A stretch of 54,896 bases of DNA, taken from an uncultured Lachnospiraceae bacterium. Lineage in GTDB: Bacteria; Bacillota; Clostridia; Lachnospirales; Lachnospiraceae. Below the pieces are notes generated by a model, which had not been told where the DNA came from, made no database searches, and saw only the letters and a list, made by a program, of their open reading frames with translations. Where the stretch lies: contig CANQRR010000023.1 in NCBI GenBank assembly GCA_947626285.1, forward strand, positions 1 to 54,896. Reading direction: 5' to 3'. Positions 1-6,722 of the stretch are shown piece by piece. Every line of letters starts with the position of its first letter. The stretch's first letter is position 1. Made by a program: the position numbers and the translations under genes.

Positions 1-111
1 CGAATCTATGGGCATTTGAAAGGAATGTATGTAGGTTTTGCTCCTAAAAAATATGGCGTTAACTACCAAAGACGGGTAACAGACATTTTTCAGTTCCAAC
101 AATGGTTTCAC
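1..111 (-). CDS. Possible 5' end of a gene running off the left edge
   Basis: On the minus strand a GTG codon at 109-111 follows an AGGAGG sequence (121-126) by 9 bases and opens 37 codons without a stop to the window edge. The product begins MKPLLELKNVCY. That start resembles many ABC transporter ATPases, but the residues after it do not continue the family pattern and no P-loop is reached. The DNA here is more AT-rich than the rest of the window. A plus-strand open frame covers the same bases, so the coding strand is unsettled. The real evidence is only the ribosome binding site and the open frame. The product is unknown. Confidence 0.3.
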   Translation of the reverse strand, partial: MKPLLELKNVCYPSLVVNAIFFRSKTYIHSFQMPIDS

Positions 112-242
112 ATTTTGACACCTCCTGTCATCGCCATGTTCTCCGTTATGCGTACAGCGGAAATCATGGTCCTTATAATCCATGATATGAGGCAGAAGAA
201 AGCAGGTGCGCAAAGAAAAGCACAGGCGGAATTATTTTTTCA

Positions 243-270
243 TTGATTTTTTGCGACAGTGTGATATAAT
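243..270 (+). promoter_or_regulatory. SigA-type promoter of the tRNA-Val/tRNA-Ala operon
   Basis: TTGATT (243-248) and a consensus TATAAT (265-270) are 16 bases apart, 32 bases upstream of the first tRNA. Apart from this promoter and the partial minus-strand frame, bases 1-302 hold nothing I recognise. Confidence 0.65.
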
Positions 271-302
271 CATTCCTGTACTGACGTACACAGAGACGAT
301 AT

Positions 303-376
303 GGAAGCATAGCTCAGCTGGGATGAGCGCTCGCCTGACTAGCGGGAGGTCAAGGGTTCGAGCCCCTTTGCTTCCA
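303..376 (+). tRNA. tRNA-Val (GAC)
   Basis: A complete cloverleaf is visible. The acceptor GGAAGCA pairs with TGCTTCC, the anticodon stem CTCGC pairs with GCGGG around loop CTGACTA, and the T arm has GGTTCGAGCCC. The anticodon GAC (337-339) reads GUC. The discriminator is A376 and CCA is not encoded. It is co-transcribed with the tRNA-Ala 12 bases downstream. Confidence 0.95.
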
Positions 377-388
377 TTTCTCTTTTCC

Positions 389-461
389 GGGGCATTGGCG
401 CAGCTGGGAGCGCGCCACACTGGCAGTGTGGAGGTCACGGGTTCGAATCCCGTATGCTCCA
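389..461 (+). tRNA. tRNA-Ala (GGC)
   Basis: The acceptor GGGGCAT pairs with ATGCTCC (one G-U), the anticodon stem CCACA pairs with TGTGG around loop CTGGCAG, and the T arm has GGTTCGAATCC. The anticodon GGC (422-424) reads GCC. The discriminator is A461, with no encoded CCA. It is the second gene of the tRNA operon, which ends in the hairpin that follows at once. Confidence 0.95.
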
Positions 462-464
462 TTG

Positions 465-493
465 AAAAAGTCTAGTAAATTCTAGGCTTTTTT
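465..493. terminator. Bidirectional terminator between tRNA-Ala and queH
   Basis: An 11-bp stem (465-475 with 482-492, one G-U) has a 6-base loop. It carries A-runs on the 5' side and T-runs on the 3' side, so it can stop RNA polymerase from either direction. The queH stop codon (482-484, minus strand) lies inside the stem. Confidence 0.85.
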
Positions 494-1177
494 ATGTTGC
501 ATTTCATGTTCCCTTTCTCTTTTTGAGAATACGCAGCCGCAGTAGTCCTGACGGTACAGCCCATATTCGGCGGAAAGCTCGATGGAGCGCTTGTATCCGT
601 TCTTCTTCTTGAAATCGGAAGGAAGCCAGCGTGTCCCATATTCGTCTGCCAGCGTCTCGCCGATCTCATTGAGCGCGGCGGCGTTTTTCAGCGGGCTGAT
701 CGTGAGCGTGGTGGTGAAGTAGTCGAAGCCCTGTGCGGCGGCGAGCCGGGCAGCCGCGGAGAGCCGGAGCCGGAAACAGGCGCGGCAGCGGTCGCCGCCT
801 TCCGGGATGTGTTCCAGGCCGCGGACCGCGTCATAGAATTCCTGCGGATCGAATGGACCTTCCAGGAAACGGACAGGATTCGGCAGAGGCAGCTCCGCGA
901 TCAGGCGTTTCTGCTCTCTGACGCGCCGGAAGTATTCCTCCTCCGGGTAGATGTTTGGATTGTAGTAGAAGACCGTGATGCGAAAATAGTGCGAGAGATA
1001 TTCCAGCACATAGCTGCTGCAGGGAGCGCAACAGCTGTGCAGCAGGAGCGAGGGCGTGCAATAGCCTGTCTCAGCCCGCCCCGCTGATCTACCCGGACGA
1101 TCCGCCGCCTCCGGGCTGTCCAGTCCGCTCAAAATCTTATCCAGCGCCTGCTGATAGTTTTTCCGATTCTGTGGCAT
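482..1177 (-). CDS. queH: Epoxyqueuosine reductase QueH
   Basis: QueH reduces epoxyqueuosine to queuosine in the wobble position of tRNAs for Asp, Asn, His and Tyr. It is the non-cobalamin alternative to QueG. The 231-residue protein has the family's cysteine sets: HSCCAPCSS near residues 48-55, GGDRCRACF in the middle, and YCGC near the C terminus. These are the expected iron-sulfur and metal ligands. The start ATG follows an AGGAG site. The gene begins 21 bases after the MATE exporter stop codon, so the two are probably co-transcribed. The first 45 residues are poorly conserved and an internal start cannot be excluded. No other queuosine gene is in the window. Confidence 0.9.
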   Translation of the reverse strand: MPQNRKNYQQALDKILSGLDSPEAADRPGRSAGRAETGYCTPSLLLHSCCAPCSSYVLEYLSHYFRITVFYYNPNIYPEEEYFRRVREQKRLIAELPLPNPVRFLEGPFDPQEFYDAVRGLEHIPEGGDRCRACFRLRLSAAARLAAAQGFDYFTTTLTISPLKNAAALNEIGETLADEYGTRWLPSDFKKKNGYKRSIELSAEYGLYRQDYCGCVFSKREREHEMQHKKA

Positions 1178-1198
1178 ATCGTTTCTCCTGACTGAAAT

Positions 1199-2569
1199 TT
1201 ACTCATATTCCTTTGTCACATTGTTCAGCCATTTGCGGCTGCGGTAATGCGCGATTACCCAGGGCCATTTGACAAACTCATCCGTGCAGAGCAGGAAGTA
1301 GACGACCAGATGCGGGAGCTTGAGCACGAAGGCAGAGATCAGCCCGAGCGGCACCCCGTAACACCACATGTCGATCGTGTCGCAGATGAACCCGAAGCGG
1401 CTGTCGCCGCCCGCCCGGAAAACACCGGCGATCAGCGTGGTGTTCACGGCGGTGCCCATGACGTAGTAGGTGTTGATCAGCAGCATATATTTCAGGTAGT
1501 GCATGGCCTGCCCGGTCAGGGACGCATGAGAGAGCACGAATGGGGAGGCGGCCAGCACAAAGAGCCCGCCGACGAAACCGGCGGCGACGCTCAGCCAGAG
1601 AAGCCGGCTTGCGTCTTTCTTCGCCCCTTCCATATCGCTCTGCCCGAGCTGCTTGCCAAGCCAGATCGTAGACACGCTTGCCAGGCTGTAGCAGAGGACG
1701 GTCGCAAAATTGCGGACGACCACGACGATGGAGTTGGCGGCTACCATATCGCTCCCCAGATGTCCGAGGATGGCAGAGTAGACGGAGAACGCCATGCTCC
1801 ATGAGAGATCGTTCCCGAGCGCCGGGACGGAGAGCCGCAAAAAGTCCTGAAACAGCACCTTGTTCCGCGCGAATATGTAAGTAAACCGCAGCCTGACATT
1901 CGATGAGAAGCAGGATGTCACGACGCAGCAGATAAGCTGGATGCCGCGCGCAATGCTGGTGGCAAGCGCCACGCCTGCGACGCCGAGCTTCGGAGCCCCG
2001 AACAGGCCGAAGATGAACACAGCGTTTAAGCCAACATTCAGACCGAGCGCGAGCGCATTTAACACGGTGCTGATCGTGACACGCTCCACGCTGCGCAAGG
2101 CTGCGAGATAGATTTCAGAGACGCTCCAAAACAGGTAGCTGAAGCTCACGATGCGCAGATAGGTTGAGCCTAGCGCAATCAGCTCCGGATCGTTCGTGAA
2201 GAGCTTCATCATCAGCTGCGGTATGGTCAGAGCGCCGAGGGTAAAAACGAAGGCGATCACAAGGGAGAAGCGCAGGGCGATTCCTTCGATGAGCTCAATC
2301 GCGCGGATGTCTTTCTTTCCCCAGTACTGGGCGCTCAGCATGGTCGCGCCCGTGCCGAGTCCGTAGAAGATCATAAAGAGGACGCTCGCGTACTGGGCGG
2401 CGAGCGATACTGCCGAGATCGCAGACTGTCCGACGCTGTTGAGCATGACGACGTCGGCGGAGCTGACAGCCGCGCTCAGCAGATTCTGCACTACGATCGG
2501 CAGAGTCAGTTTTCCGATCTGTCGATAGAACGGATCGTTTCGGTCAATGTGAAACATAAGCTCAAACAC
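1199..2569 (-). CDS. MATE family efflux transporter
   Basis: This 456-residue polytopic protein has about 12 predicted membrane segments in two similar halves, as expected for the MATE (multidrug and toxin extrusion) family. N-terminal landmarks are PIVVQNLLSAAVSSADVVML and a following segment with FYGLGTGATMLSAQYWGK, a typical MATE arrangement. Such proteins export cationic drugs or metabolites using a Na+ or H+ gradient. The substrate cannot be read from sequence. The gene has its own promoter upstream and leads a two-gene minus-strand unit with queH. It is more like the NorM/DinF-type sequences common in Clostridia than a specialised transporter. Confidence 0.88.
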   Translation of the reverse strand: MFELMFHIDRNDPFYRQIGKLTLPIVVQNLLSAAVSSADVVMLNSVGQSAISAVSLAAQYASVLFMIFYGLGTGATMLSAQYWGKKDIRAIELIEGIALRFSLVIAFVFTLGALTIPQLMMKLFTNDPELIALGSTYLRIVSFSYLFWSVSEIYLAALRSVERVTISTVLNALALGLNVGLNAVFIFGLFGAPKLGVAGVALATSIARGIQLICCVVTSCFSSNVRLRFTYIFARNKVLFQDFLRLSVPALGNDLSWSMAFSVYSAILGHLGSDMVAANSIVVVVRNFATVLCYSLASVSTIWLGKQLGQSDMEGAKKDASRLLWLSVAAGFVGGLFVLAASPFVLSHASLTGQAMHYLKYMLLINTYYVMGTAVNTTLIAGVFRAGGDSRFGFICDTIDMWCYGVPLGLISAFVLKLPHLVVYFLLCTDEFVKWPWVIAHYRSRKWLNNVTKEYE

Positions 2570-2605
2570 CTTTCCGTTAATTCTTTCCTTTTTTGTATAG
2601 ATGCT

Positions 2606-2634
2606 ATTGTAGCAGAAGAATCGTGCCCGGACAA
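2606..2634 (-). promoter_or_regulatory. Promoter of the MATE-queH unit
   Basis: Read on the minus strand, TTGTCC (2629-2634) and TACAAT (2606-2611) are separated by 17 bases, 37 bases before the MATE start codon. Confidence 0.65.
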
Positions 2635-2681
2635 GGGGAAAATGGGCTCGGAAAAGCTATGAAATATGGGGTGGGACGCGC

Positions 2682-2710
2682 TTGACACTGCCTGGGAATT
2701 CTGCTATCAT
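2682..2710 (+). promoter_or_regulatory. Promoter of the L,D-transpeptidase gene
   Basis: A perfect TTGACA (2682-2687) and TATCAT (2705-2710) are separated by 17 bases. The pair lies divergent to the MATE promoter, and the start codon is 36 bases downstream. Confidence 0.8.
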
Positions 2711-2746
2711 TAAAAAAAATCCGCATGGATTTGGGAGGACAGTAAG

Positions 2747-3736
2747 ATGAAGAGGCTTTTTTGGGGGAGAATACTGGGTGTAATGATAGCAGTATTTCTG
2801 TTTGCATTGCTGCCGGGGCAGGTGACGCAGGCAGCGAGCCAGAAGGTGCAGAATTTCCGTGTGGTCTGTAATGGCAATAAATCCGTGTTTCTGGGCTGGG
2901 ACAAGGTGCCAAAGGCGAAGTATTACAATGTATACCGCTACGAACCGTCGAATCAGACTTACAAGCTGATCAAGCGGACGAAAGAGACGGCCTATCAGGT
3001 AAAAGGGATGACCGTCGGCAAGAAGTATTATTTTGTGGTGCGCAGCCTCAAAGGCGGAAAAGAGTCCGGTGATTCCGAGATTGTCACGGCGGTCGGGAAG
3101 AAGCTCAATGTCGCAGCGGTTCATGGAAGGTATTGGTCGGCAAAGGTGAAGAAGACCATGACAGTCACGGAGAAGGGGACTGGAAAGAAGATAAAGGTAA
3201 AAGCCGGTACGGCTGTGTTTACGGAATCCGCTTCCGGGAATAAGATCGTTGCCATAACTGCCAAAGGCAAGACGAAGTTTTACTGCAAGACTGCAAATCT
3301 GAAATACAGCGAATTGTGGGTCACGGAGGATTACAAGTATTACTCTAAGGCGCAGGCAGAGGCCTTCATCAACGGAAAGGGCTATTCGAGCGAGACAGGC
3401 TGGCTGGTCTGGGTGAGCCAGTACACCGCGAGCATACATGTTTTCCGGGGCTCCAAGGGCAAGTGGACTCGTGTGCGCATTGCGCCGTGTGTGATTGGCT
3501 CGGCCGGGCGCACGACGCCGGGTGTATTCCGGATGCTCCGGACGGAATCGACGCACAACAAGCCTCAGATCTATTTCTCCTGGAATCCGGAAAAGAACTG
3601 GGGAAATTCTTTCCACTGCAGGATCAACAGCAATTCGCACGGGCCGTATTCGAACGGCTGTGTCAGACTTGGGGACAGCGATCTGTATTATCTTGCGGAG
3701 AACTGCCCGATGGGGACGACGGTAGTTTCTTACTGA
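2747..3736 (+). CDS. Secreted L,D-transpeptidase with fibronectin type III domain
   Basis: The enzyme should form or remodel 3-3 peptidoglycan cross-links, or anchor proteins, outside the membrane. The 329-residue protein starts with a signal peptide (hydrophobic core about residues 8-24, likely cleaved after TQA). A fibronectin type III-like module follows (about 32-118), then a linker domain rich in Lys and Thr, then a YkuD catalytic domain (about 215-329). The catalytic site is the SNGCVR motif with Cys305, with His290 upstream in the expected position. It has its own promoter. A strong hairpin lies between it and argH. Substrate preference cannot be told from sequence. Confidence 0.88.
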   Translation: MKRLFWGRILGVMIAVFLFALLPGQVTQAASQKVQNFRVVCNGNKSVFLGWDKVPKAKYYNVYRYEPSNQTYKLIKRTKETAYQVKGMTVGKKYYFVVRSLKGGKESGDSEIVTAVGKKLNVAAVHGRYWSAKVKKTMTVTEKGTGKKIKVKAGTAVFTESASGNKIVAITAKGKTKFYCKTANLKYSELWVTEDYKYYSKAQAEAFINGKGYSSETGWLVWVSQYTASIHVFRGSKGKWTRVRIAPCVIGSAGRTTPGVFRMLRTESTHNKPQIYFSWNPEKNWGNSFHCRINSNSHGPYSNGCVRLGDSDLYYLAENCPMGTTVVSY

Positions 3737-3760
3737 TCCGGCGGACGGACAGGTGCACAA

Positions 3761-3800
3761 TGGCTGTCGCAGACGATGTGAGTGCTGTCTGCGGCAGCCA
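3761..3800. other. Strong hairpin between the transpeptidase gene and argH
   Basis: A 14-bp stem (3761-3774 with 3787-3800, one G-U pair) has a 12-base loop. No T-run follows on either strand, so it is not a classical terminator. It may be an mRNA-stabilising or processing element, or a weak terminator. Confidence 0.5.
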
Positions 3801-3827
3801 AAATATTGTACAGAAAAGAGGATGAAA

Positions 3828-5225
3828 ATGGCTCAGTTGTGGGGAGGACGCTTCACCAAACAGACCGATCGGGAGGTCTACGAGTTCAACGCGTCCATTT
3901 TGTTTGACAAAAGGCTGTACCGTCAGGACATCGAGGGCAGTATGGCGCACGTGAAGATGCTGGCGAAACAGCGGATCCTGACGTCGGAGGAGCGCGACCA
4001 GATTCTGGAAGGACTGGAAGAGATCCTGCGGGATGTCGAGAGCGGGGCGCTGGCGGTCACGTCGGAGTATGAGGATATCCATAGCTTCGTCGAGGCAAAT
4101 CTGATCGACCAAATCGGGGACGTCGGAAAGAAACTTCACACAGGCCGCAGCCGCAACGATCAGGTGGCGCTTGACATGCGCATGTATGTCCGGGATGCAG
4201 TCCGTGAGACAGACGGGCTGCTGTATGAGCTGCTTGCGGTATTGCAGCGGATTACGGAGGAGAACATTGATACGTTCATGCCGGGCTTTACGCATCTGCA
4301 GAAGGCGCAGCCGGTGACGCTTGCACATCATATCGGAGCGTACTTTGAGATGTTCCGCAGGGATCGCCAGCGCATGAAAGATATTTATCACAGAATGAAC
4401 TACTGTCCGTTGGGAGCCGGAGCGCTTGCGGGGACGACGTACCCGCTGGATCGGGAGTACACGGCGCAGCTGCTTGGCTTCGCCGGTCCGACGCGCAACA
4501 GCATGGATTCCGTATCGGACCGCGACTACGTGATCGAGTATCTGTCGGCGCTTGCGGCGGTCATGATGCACCTGAGCCGCTTTTCGGAGGAGATCATTCT
4601 CTGGAACTCCAACGAGTACGGTTTCGTCGAGCTGGACGACGCCTTCAGCACGGGGAGCAGCATCATGCCGCAGAAGAAAAATCCGGATATCGCGGAGCTT
4701 GTGCGCGGCAAGACGGGCCGTGTCTACGGCGCGCTGATGGGGATGCTCACGACGATGAAGGGCCTTCCGCTTGCCTACAACAAGGACATGCAGGAGGACA
4801 AGGAGGGTGTCTTCGATGCGATTGACACGGTGACCTCCTGTCTGCATCTGTTTACGGGGATGGTCGACACAATGAAGTTCAATAAGGGGACGATGGAGGC
4901 CTCCGCCAGAAACGGCTTCACGAACGCGACGGACGTGGCGGATTATCTGGTGAATCACGGAGTCCCGTTCCGCGACGCGCATGGGATCTCGGGGCGTCTG
5001 GTGCTGAAATGCATTGCAGAGGATAAGGCTCTGGACGATCTGATGCTTGAGGAGTTCCGGGAGGAGAGCGAGGCGTTTGGACCGGATATCTATGAGGCGA
5101 TCAGTATGAAGAGCTGCGTGGAAAAGCGGCTGACACTAGGCGCGCCGGGGCAGGAGGCTATGCAAAAGACAATCGCGGAGAACCGCAGATATCTGGAGGA
5201 GACGCCGGCCGGTAAATTCGATTGA
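3828..5225 (+). CDS. argH: Argininosuccinate lyase
   Basis: ArgH splits argininosuccinate into arginine and fumarate, the last step of arginine synthesis in the cytoplasm. The 465-residue product carries the fumarase/aspartase superfamily signature GSSIMPQKKNPD, plus LWGGRF at the N terminus and TGRSRNDQ, both typical of ArgH. I chose the ATG at 3828 (MAQLWGGRF) because GAGG at 3818-3821 sits 6 bases upstream; an in-frame ATG at 3822 would be too close to that site. argG is not adjacent, so this gene is separated from the usual argGH pair. Length and motifs are normal. Confidence 0.95.
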   Translation: MAQLWGGRFTKQTDREVYEFNASILFDKRLYRQDIEGSMAHVKMLAKQRILTSEERDQILEGLEEILRDVESGALAVTSEYEDIHSFVEANLIDQIGDVGKKLHTGRSRNDQVALDMRMYVRDAVRETDGLLYELLAVLQRITEENIDTFMPGFTHLQKAQPVTLAHHIGAYFEMFRRDRQRMKDIYHRMNYCPLGAGALAGTTYPLDREYTAQLLGFAGPTRNSMDSVSDRDYVIEYLSALAAVMMHLSRFSEEIILWNSNEYGFVELDDAFSTGSSIMPQKKNPDIAELVRGKTGRVYGALMGMLTTMKGLPLAYNKDMQEDKEGVFDAIDTVTSCLHLFTGMVDTMKFNKGTMEASARNGFTNATDVADYLVNHGVPFRDAHGISGRLVLKCIAEDKALDDLMLEEFREESEAFGPDIYEAISMKSCVEKRLTLGAPGQEAMQKTIAENRRYLEETPAGKFD

Positions 5226-5245
5226 ATGGGCAGAGCCGCTTTCTG

Positions 5246-5266
5246 CCGTCGAGACAGTGTCGACGG
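5246..5266. other. Hairpin downstream of argH
   Basis: A perfect 7-bp stem (CCGTCGA with TCGACGG) and 7-base loop sit 20 bases after the argH stop. There is no U-tract, so termination here is only possible, not shown. Confidence 0.4.
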
Positions 5267-5292
5267 ATCTGGGAATGTATCGGATTTTATAC

Positions 5293-5321
5293 TTGACAGG
5301 CAGATGAGATGAGTGTATCTT
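5293..5321 (+). promoter_or_regulatory. Promoter of asd with overlapping inverted repeat
   Basis: TTGACA (5293-5298) and TATCTT (5316-5321) are 17 bases apart. The start codon is about 156 bases downstream, leaving a leader of roughly 150 bases. A perfect 10-bp inverted repeat (5309-5318 and 5347-5356) has its left arm across the -10 element, as an operator might. I do not recognise a lysine riboswitch or T-box in this leader. Confidence 0.65.
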
Positions 5322-5477
5322 ATAGAGACAAATGTGCGCCGCGCAAATACACTCATAGAGATAGGATCTGTGACCGCAATGACCGCATGGCTGTGGAGAG
5401 CAGCGTCGGCCGTCATGTGATGCAGAGTTGTAACAAAAAAATTCGGCGCGATAGAAAAGAATGAGGAGAATGAAAAA

Positions 5478-6563
5478 ATGGAGCAGAAACTGAGAGTTGG
5501 AATTCTGGGAGCGACCGGTATGGTGGGTCAGAGATTTATCTCTCTGCTGGAGAACCATCCGTGGTTTGAGGTAGTCGTGGTGGCGGCGAGTCCGCGCAGC
5601 GCGGGAAAGACCTACGAGGAGGCGGTCGGAGGCCGCTGGAAGATGACGACGCCGATGCCGGAGGCTGTGAAGAAACTGGTCGTGATGAATGTGAATGAGG
5701 TGGAGAAGGTGGCGTCTGAGGTGGATTTCGTCTTCTCTGCGGTCGATATGTCCAAGGATGAGATCCGCGCGATCGAGGAAGCCTACGCGAAGGCGGAGAC
5801 CCCGGTCGTGTCGAACAACAGCGCGCACCGCTGGACGCCGGACGTGCCGATGGTGATTCCGGAGATCAACCCGGAACACTTCGAGGTCATAGAGGCGCAG
5901 AAAAAGCGTCTTGGCACGAAGCGGGGGTTCATCGCGGTGAAGCCGAACTGTTCGATTCAGAGCTACGCGCCTGCGCTGAGCGCGTGGATGGAATTTGAGC
6001 CGTACGAGGTCGTAGCGACGACGTACCAGGCGATCTCAGGCGCGGGAAAGACTTTCAAGGATTGGCCGGAGATGGTCGAGAACGTGATCCCGTACATCGG
6101 CGGCGAGGAGGAGAAGAGCGAGAAGGAGCCGCTGCGCATCTGGGGTAAGGTGGAAAACGGGCAGATCGTCCCGGCGACCGAGCCGAAGATCAGCTGCCAG
6201 TGTATCCGCGTGCCGGTGCTGAACGGCCACACAGCGGCCGCGTTCGTCAAGTTCCGAAAGAAGCCGACGAAGGAGCAGTTGATCGAGAAGCTGGAGAACT
6301 ACCGCGGGCTTCCGCAGGAGCTGGGTCTTCCGAGCGCGCCGAAGCAGTTTATTCAGTATATGCAGGAAGACAACCGTCCGCAGGTGCAGCTGGACGTGGA
6401 CTATGAGAACGGCATGGGCGTGTCGATCGGACGCATCCGTGAGGACTCCATCTACGACTTCAAGTTTGTCGGGCTGTCCCACAACACGGTGCGCGGCGCG
6501 GCCGGCGGAGCGGTGCTCTGCGCGGAGACGCTCAAGGCGAAGGGTTACATAACTGCGAAATAG
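5478..6563 (+). CDS. asd: Aspartate-semialdehyde dehydrogenase
   Basis: The enzyme reduces aspartyl phosphate to aspartate semialdehyde with NADPH, feeding lysine, diaminopimelate, threonine and methionine synthesis. The 361-residue protein starts with the nucleotide-binding motif GATGMVGQRF. It carries NNSAHRW and the active-site cysteine in KPNCSIQ, a pattern seen in the archaeal/clostridial branch of the family. Near the C terminus is SHNTVRGAAGGAV. The gene is a single transcription unit with its own promoter, an inverted repeat and a long leader. The ribosome binding site GAGGAG lies about 8 bases before the ATG. Confidence 0.95.
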   Translation: MEQKLRVGILGATGMVGQRFISLLENHPWFEVVVVAASPRSAGKTYEEAVGGRWKMTTPMPEAVKKLVVMNVNEVEKVASEVDFVFSAVDMSKDEIRAIEEAYAKAETPVVSNNSAHRWTPDVPMVIPEINPEHFEVIEAQKKRLGTKRGFIAVKPNCSIQSYAPALSAWMEFEPYEVVATTYQAISGAGKTFKDWPEMVENVIPYIGGEEEKSEKEPLRIWGKVENGQIVPATEPKISCQCIRVPVLNGHTAAAFVKFRKKPTKEQLIEKLENYRGLPQELGLPSAPKQFIQYMQEDNRPQVQLDVDYENGMGVSIGRIREDSIYDFKFVGLSHNTVRGAAGGAVLCAETLKAKGYITAK

Positions 6564-6584
6564 AGCCCTGCGGCAAAAATTTAG

Positions 6585-6614
6585 TTGCCAAAAACAGCTA
6601 AGATAACGTATAAT
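6585..6614 (+). promoter_or_regulatory. Promoter of topB
   Basis: TTGCCA (6585-6590) and a perfect TATAAT (6609-6614) are 18 bases apart, 109 bases before the topB start. Two mutually exclusive inverted repeats begin at the -10 element (6612-6660). Confidence 0.75.
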
Positions 6615-6660
6615 AAGACTGTTATGGAATTTTTCCGTGACAGTCTTATTTGTGTCACGG
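6612..6660. repeat. Overlapping inverted repeats in the topB promoter/leader
   Basis: A perfect 11-bp inverted repeat (6612-6622 with 6640-6650) spans the -10 element and transcription start. A second perfect 8-bp stem (6635-6642 with 6653-6660, extendable with G-U pairs) shares bases 6640-6642 with it. Only one of the two can form at a time. Confidence 0.7.
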
Positions 6661-6722
6661 GGACGAACAGGACACCAGATGTTGTTTTGCAAAAGCGCAG
6701 CAGGTCCTTCGGAGGAATCGAA

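Noticed and set aside
16-246. Plus-strand 76-residue frame at the left edge
   Set aside because: No recognisable domain, no ribosome binding site, and it competes with a minus-strand frame that has an AGGAGG site.
206-475. Plus-strand frame across the two tRNAs, and the matching minus-strand frame 232-462
   Set aside because: Both are the familiar spurious products of reading tRNA T-arm sequence as protein; the tRNA cloverleaves explain the DNA fully.
5322-5477. Lysine riboswitch or T-box in the asd leader
   Set aside because: Too short, and none of the conserved sequence blocks of either RNA is present.
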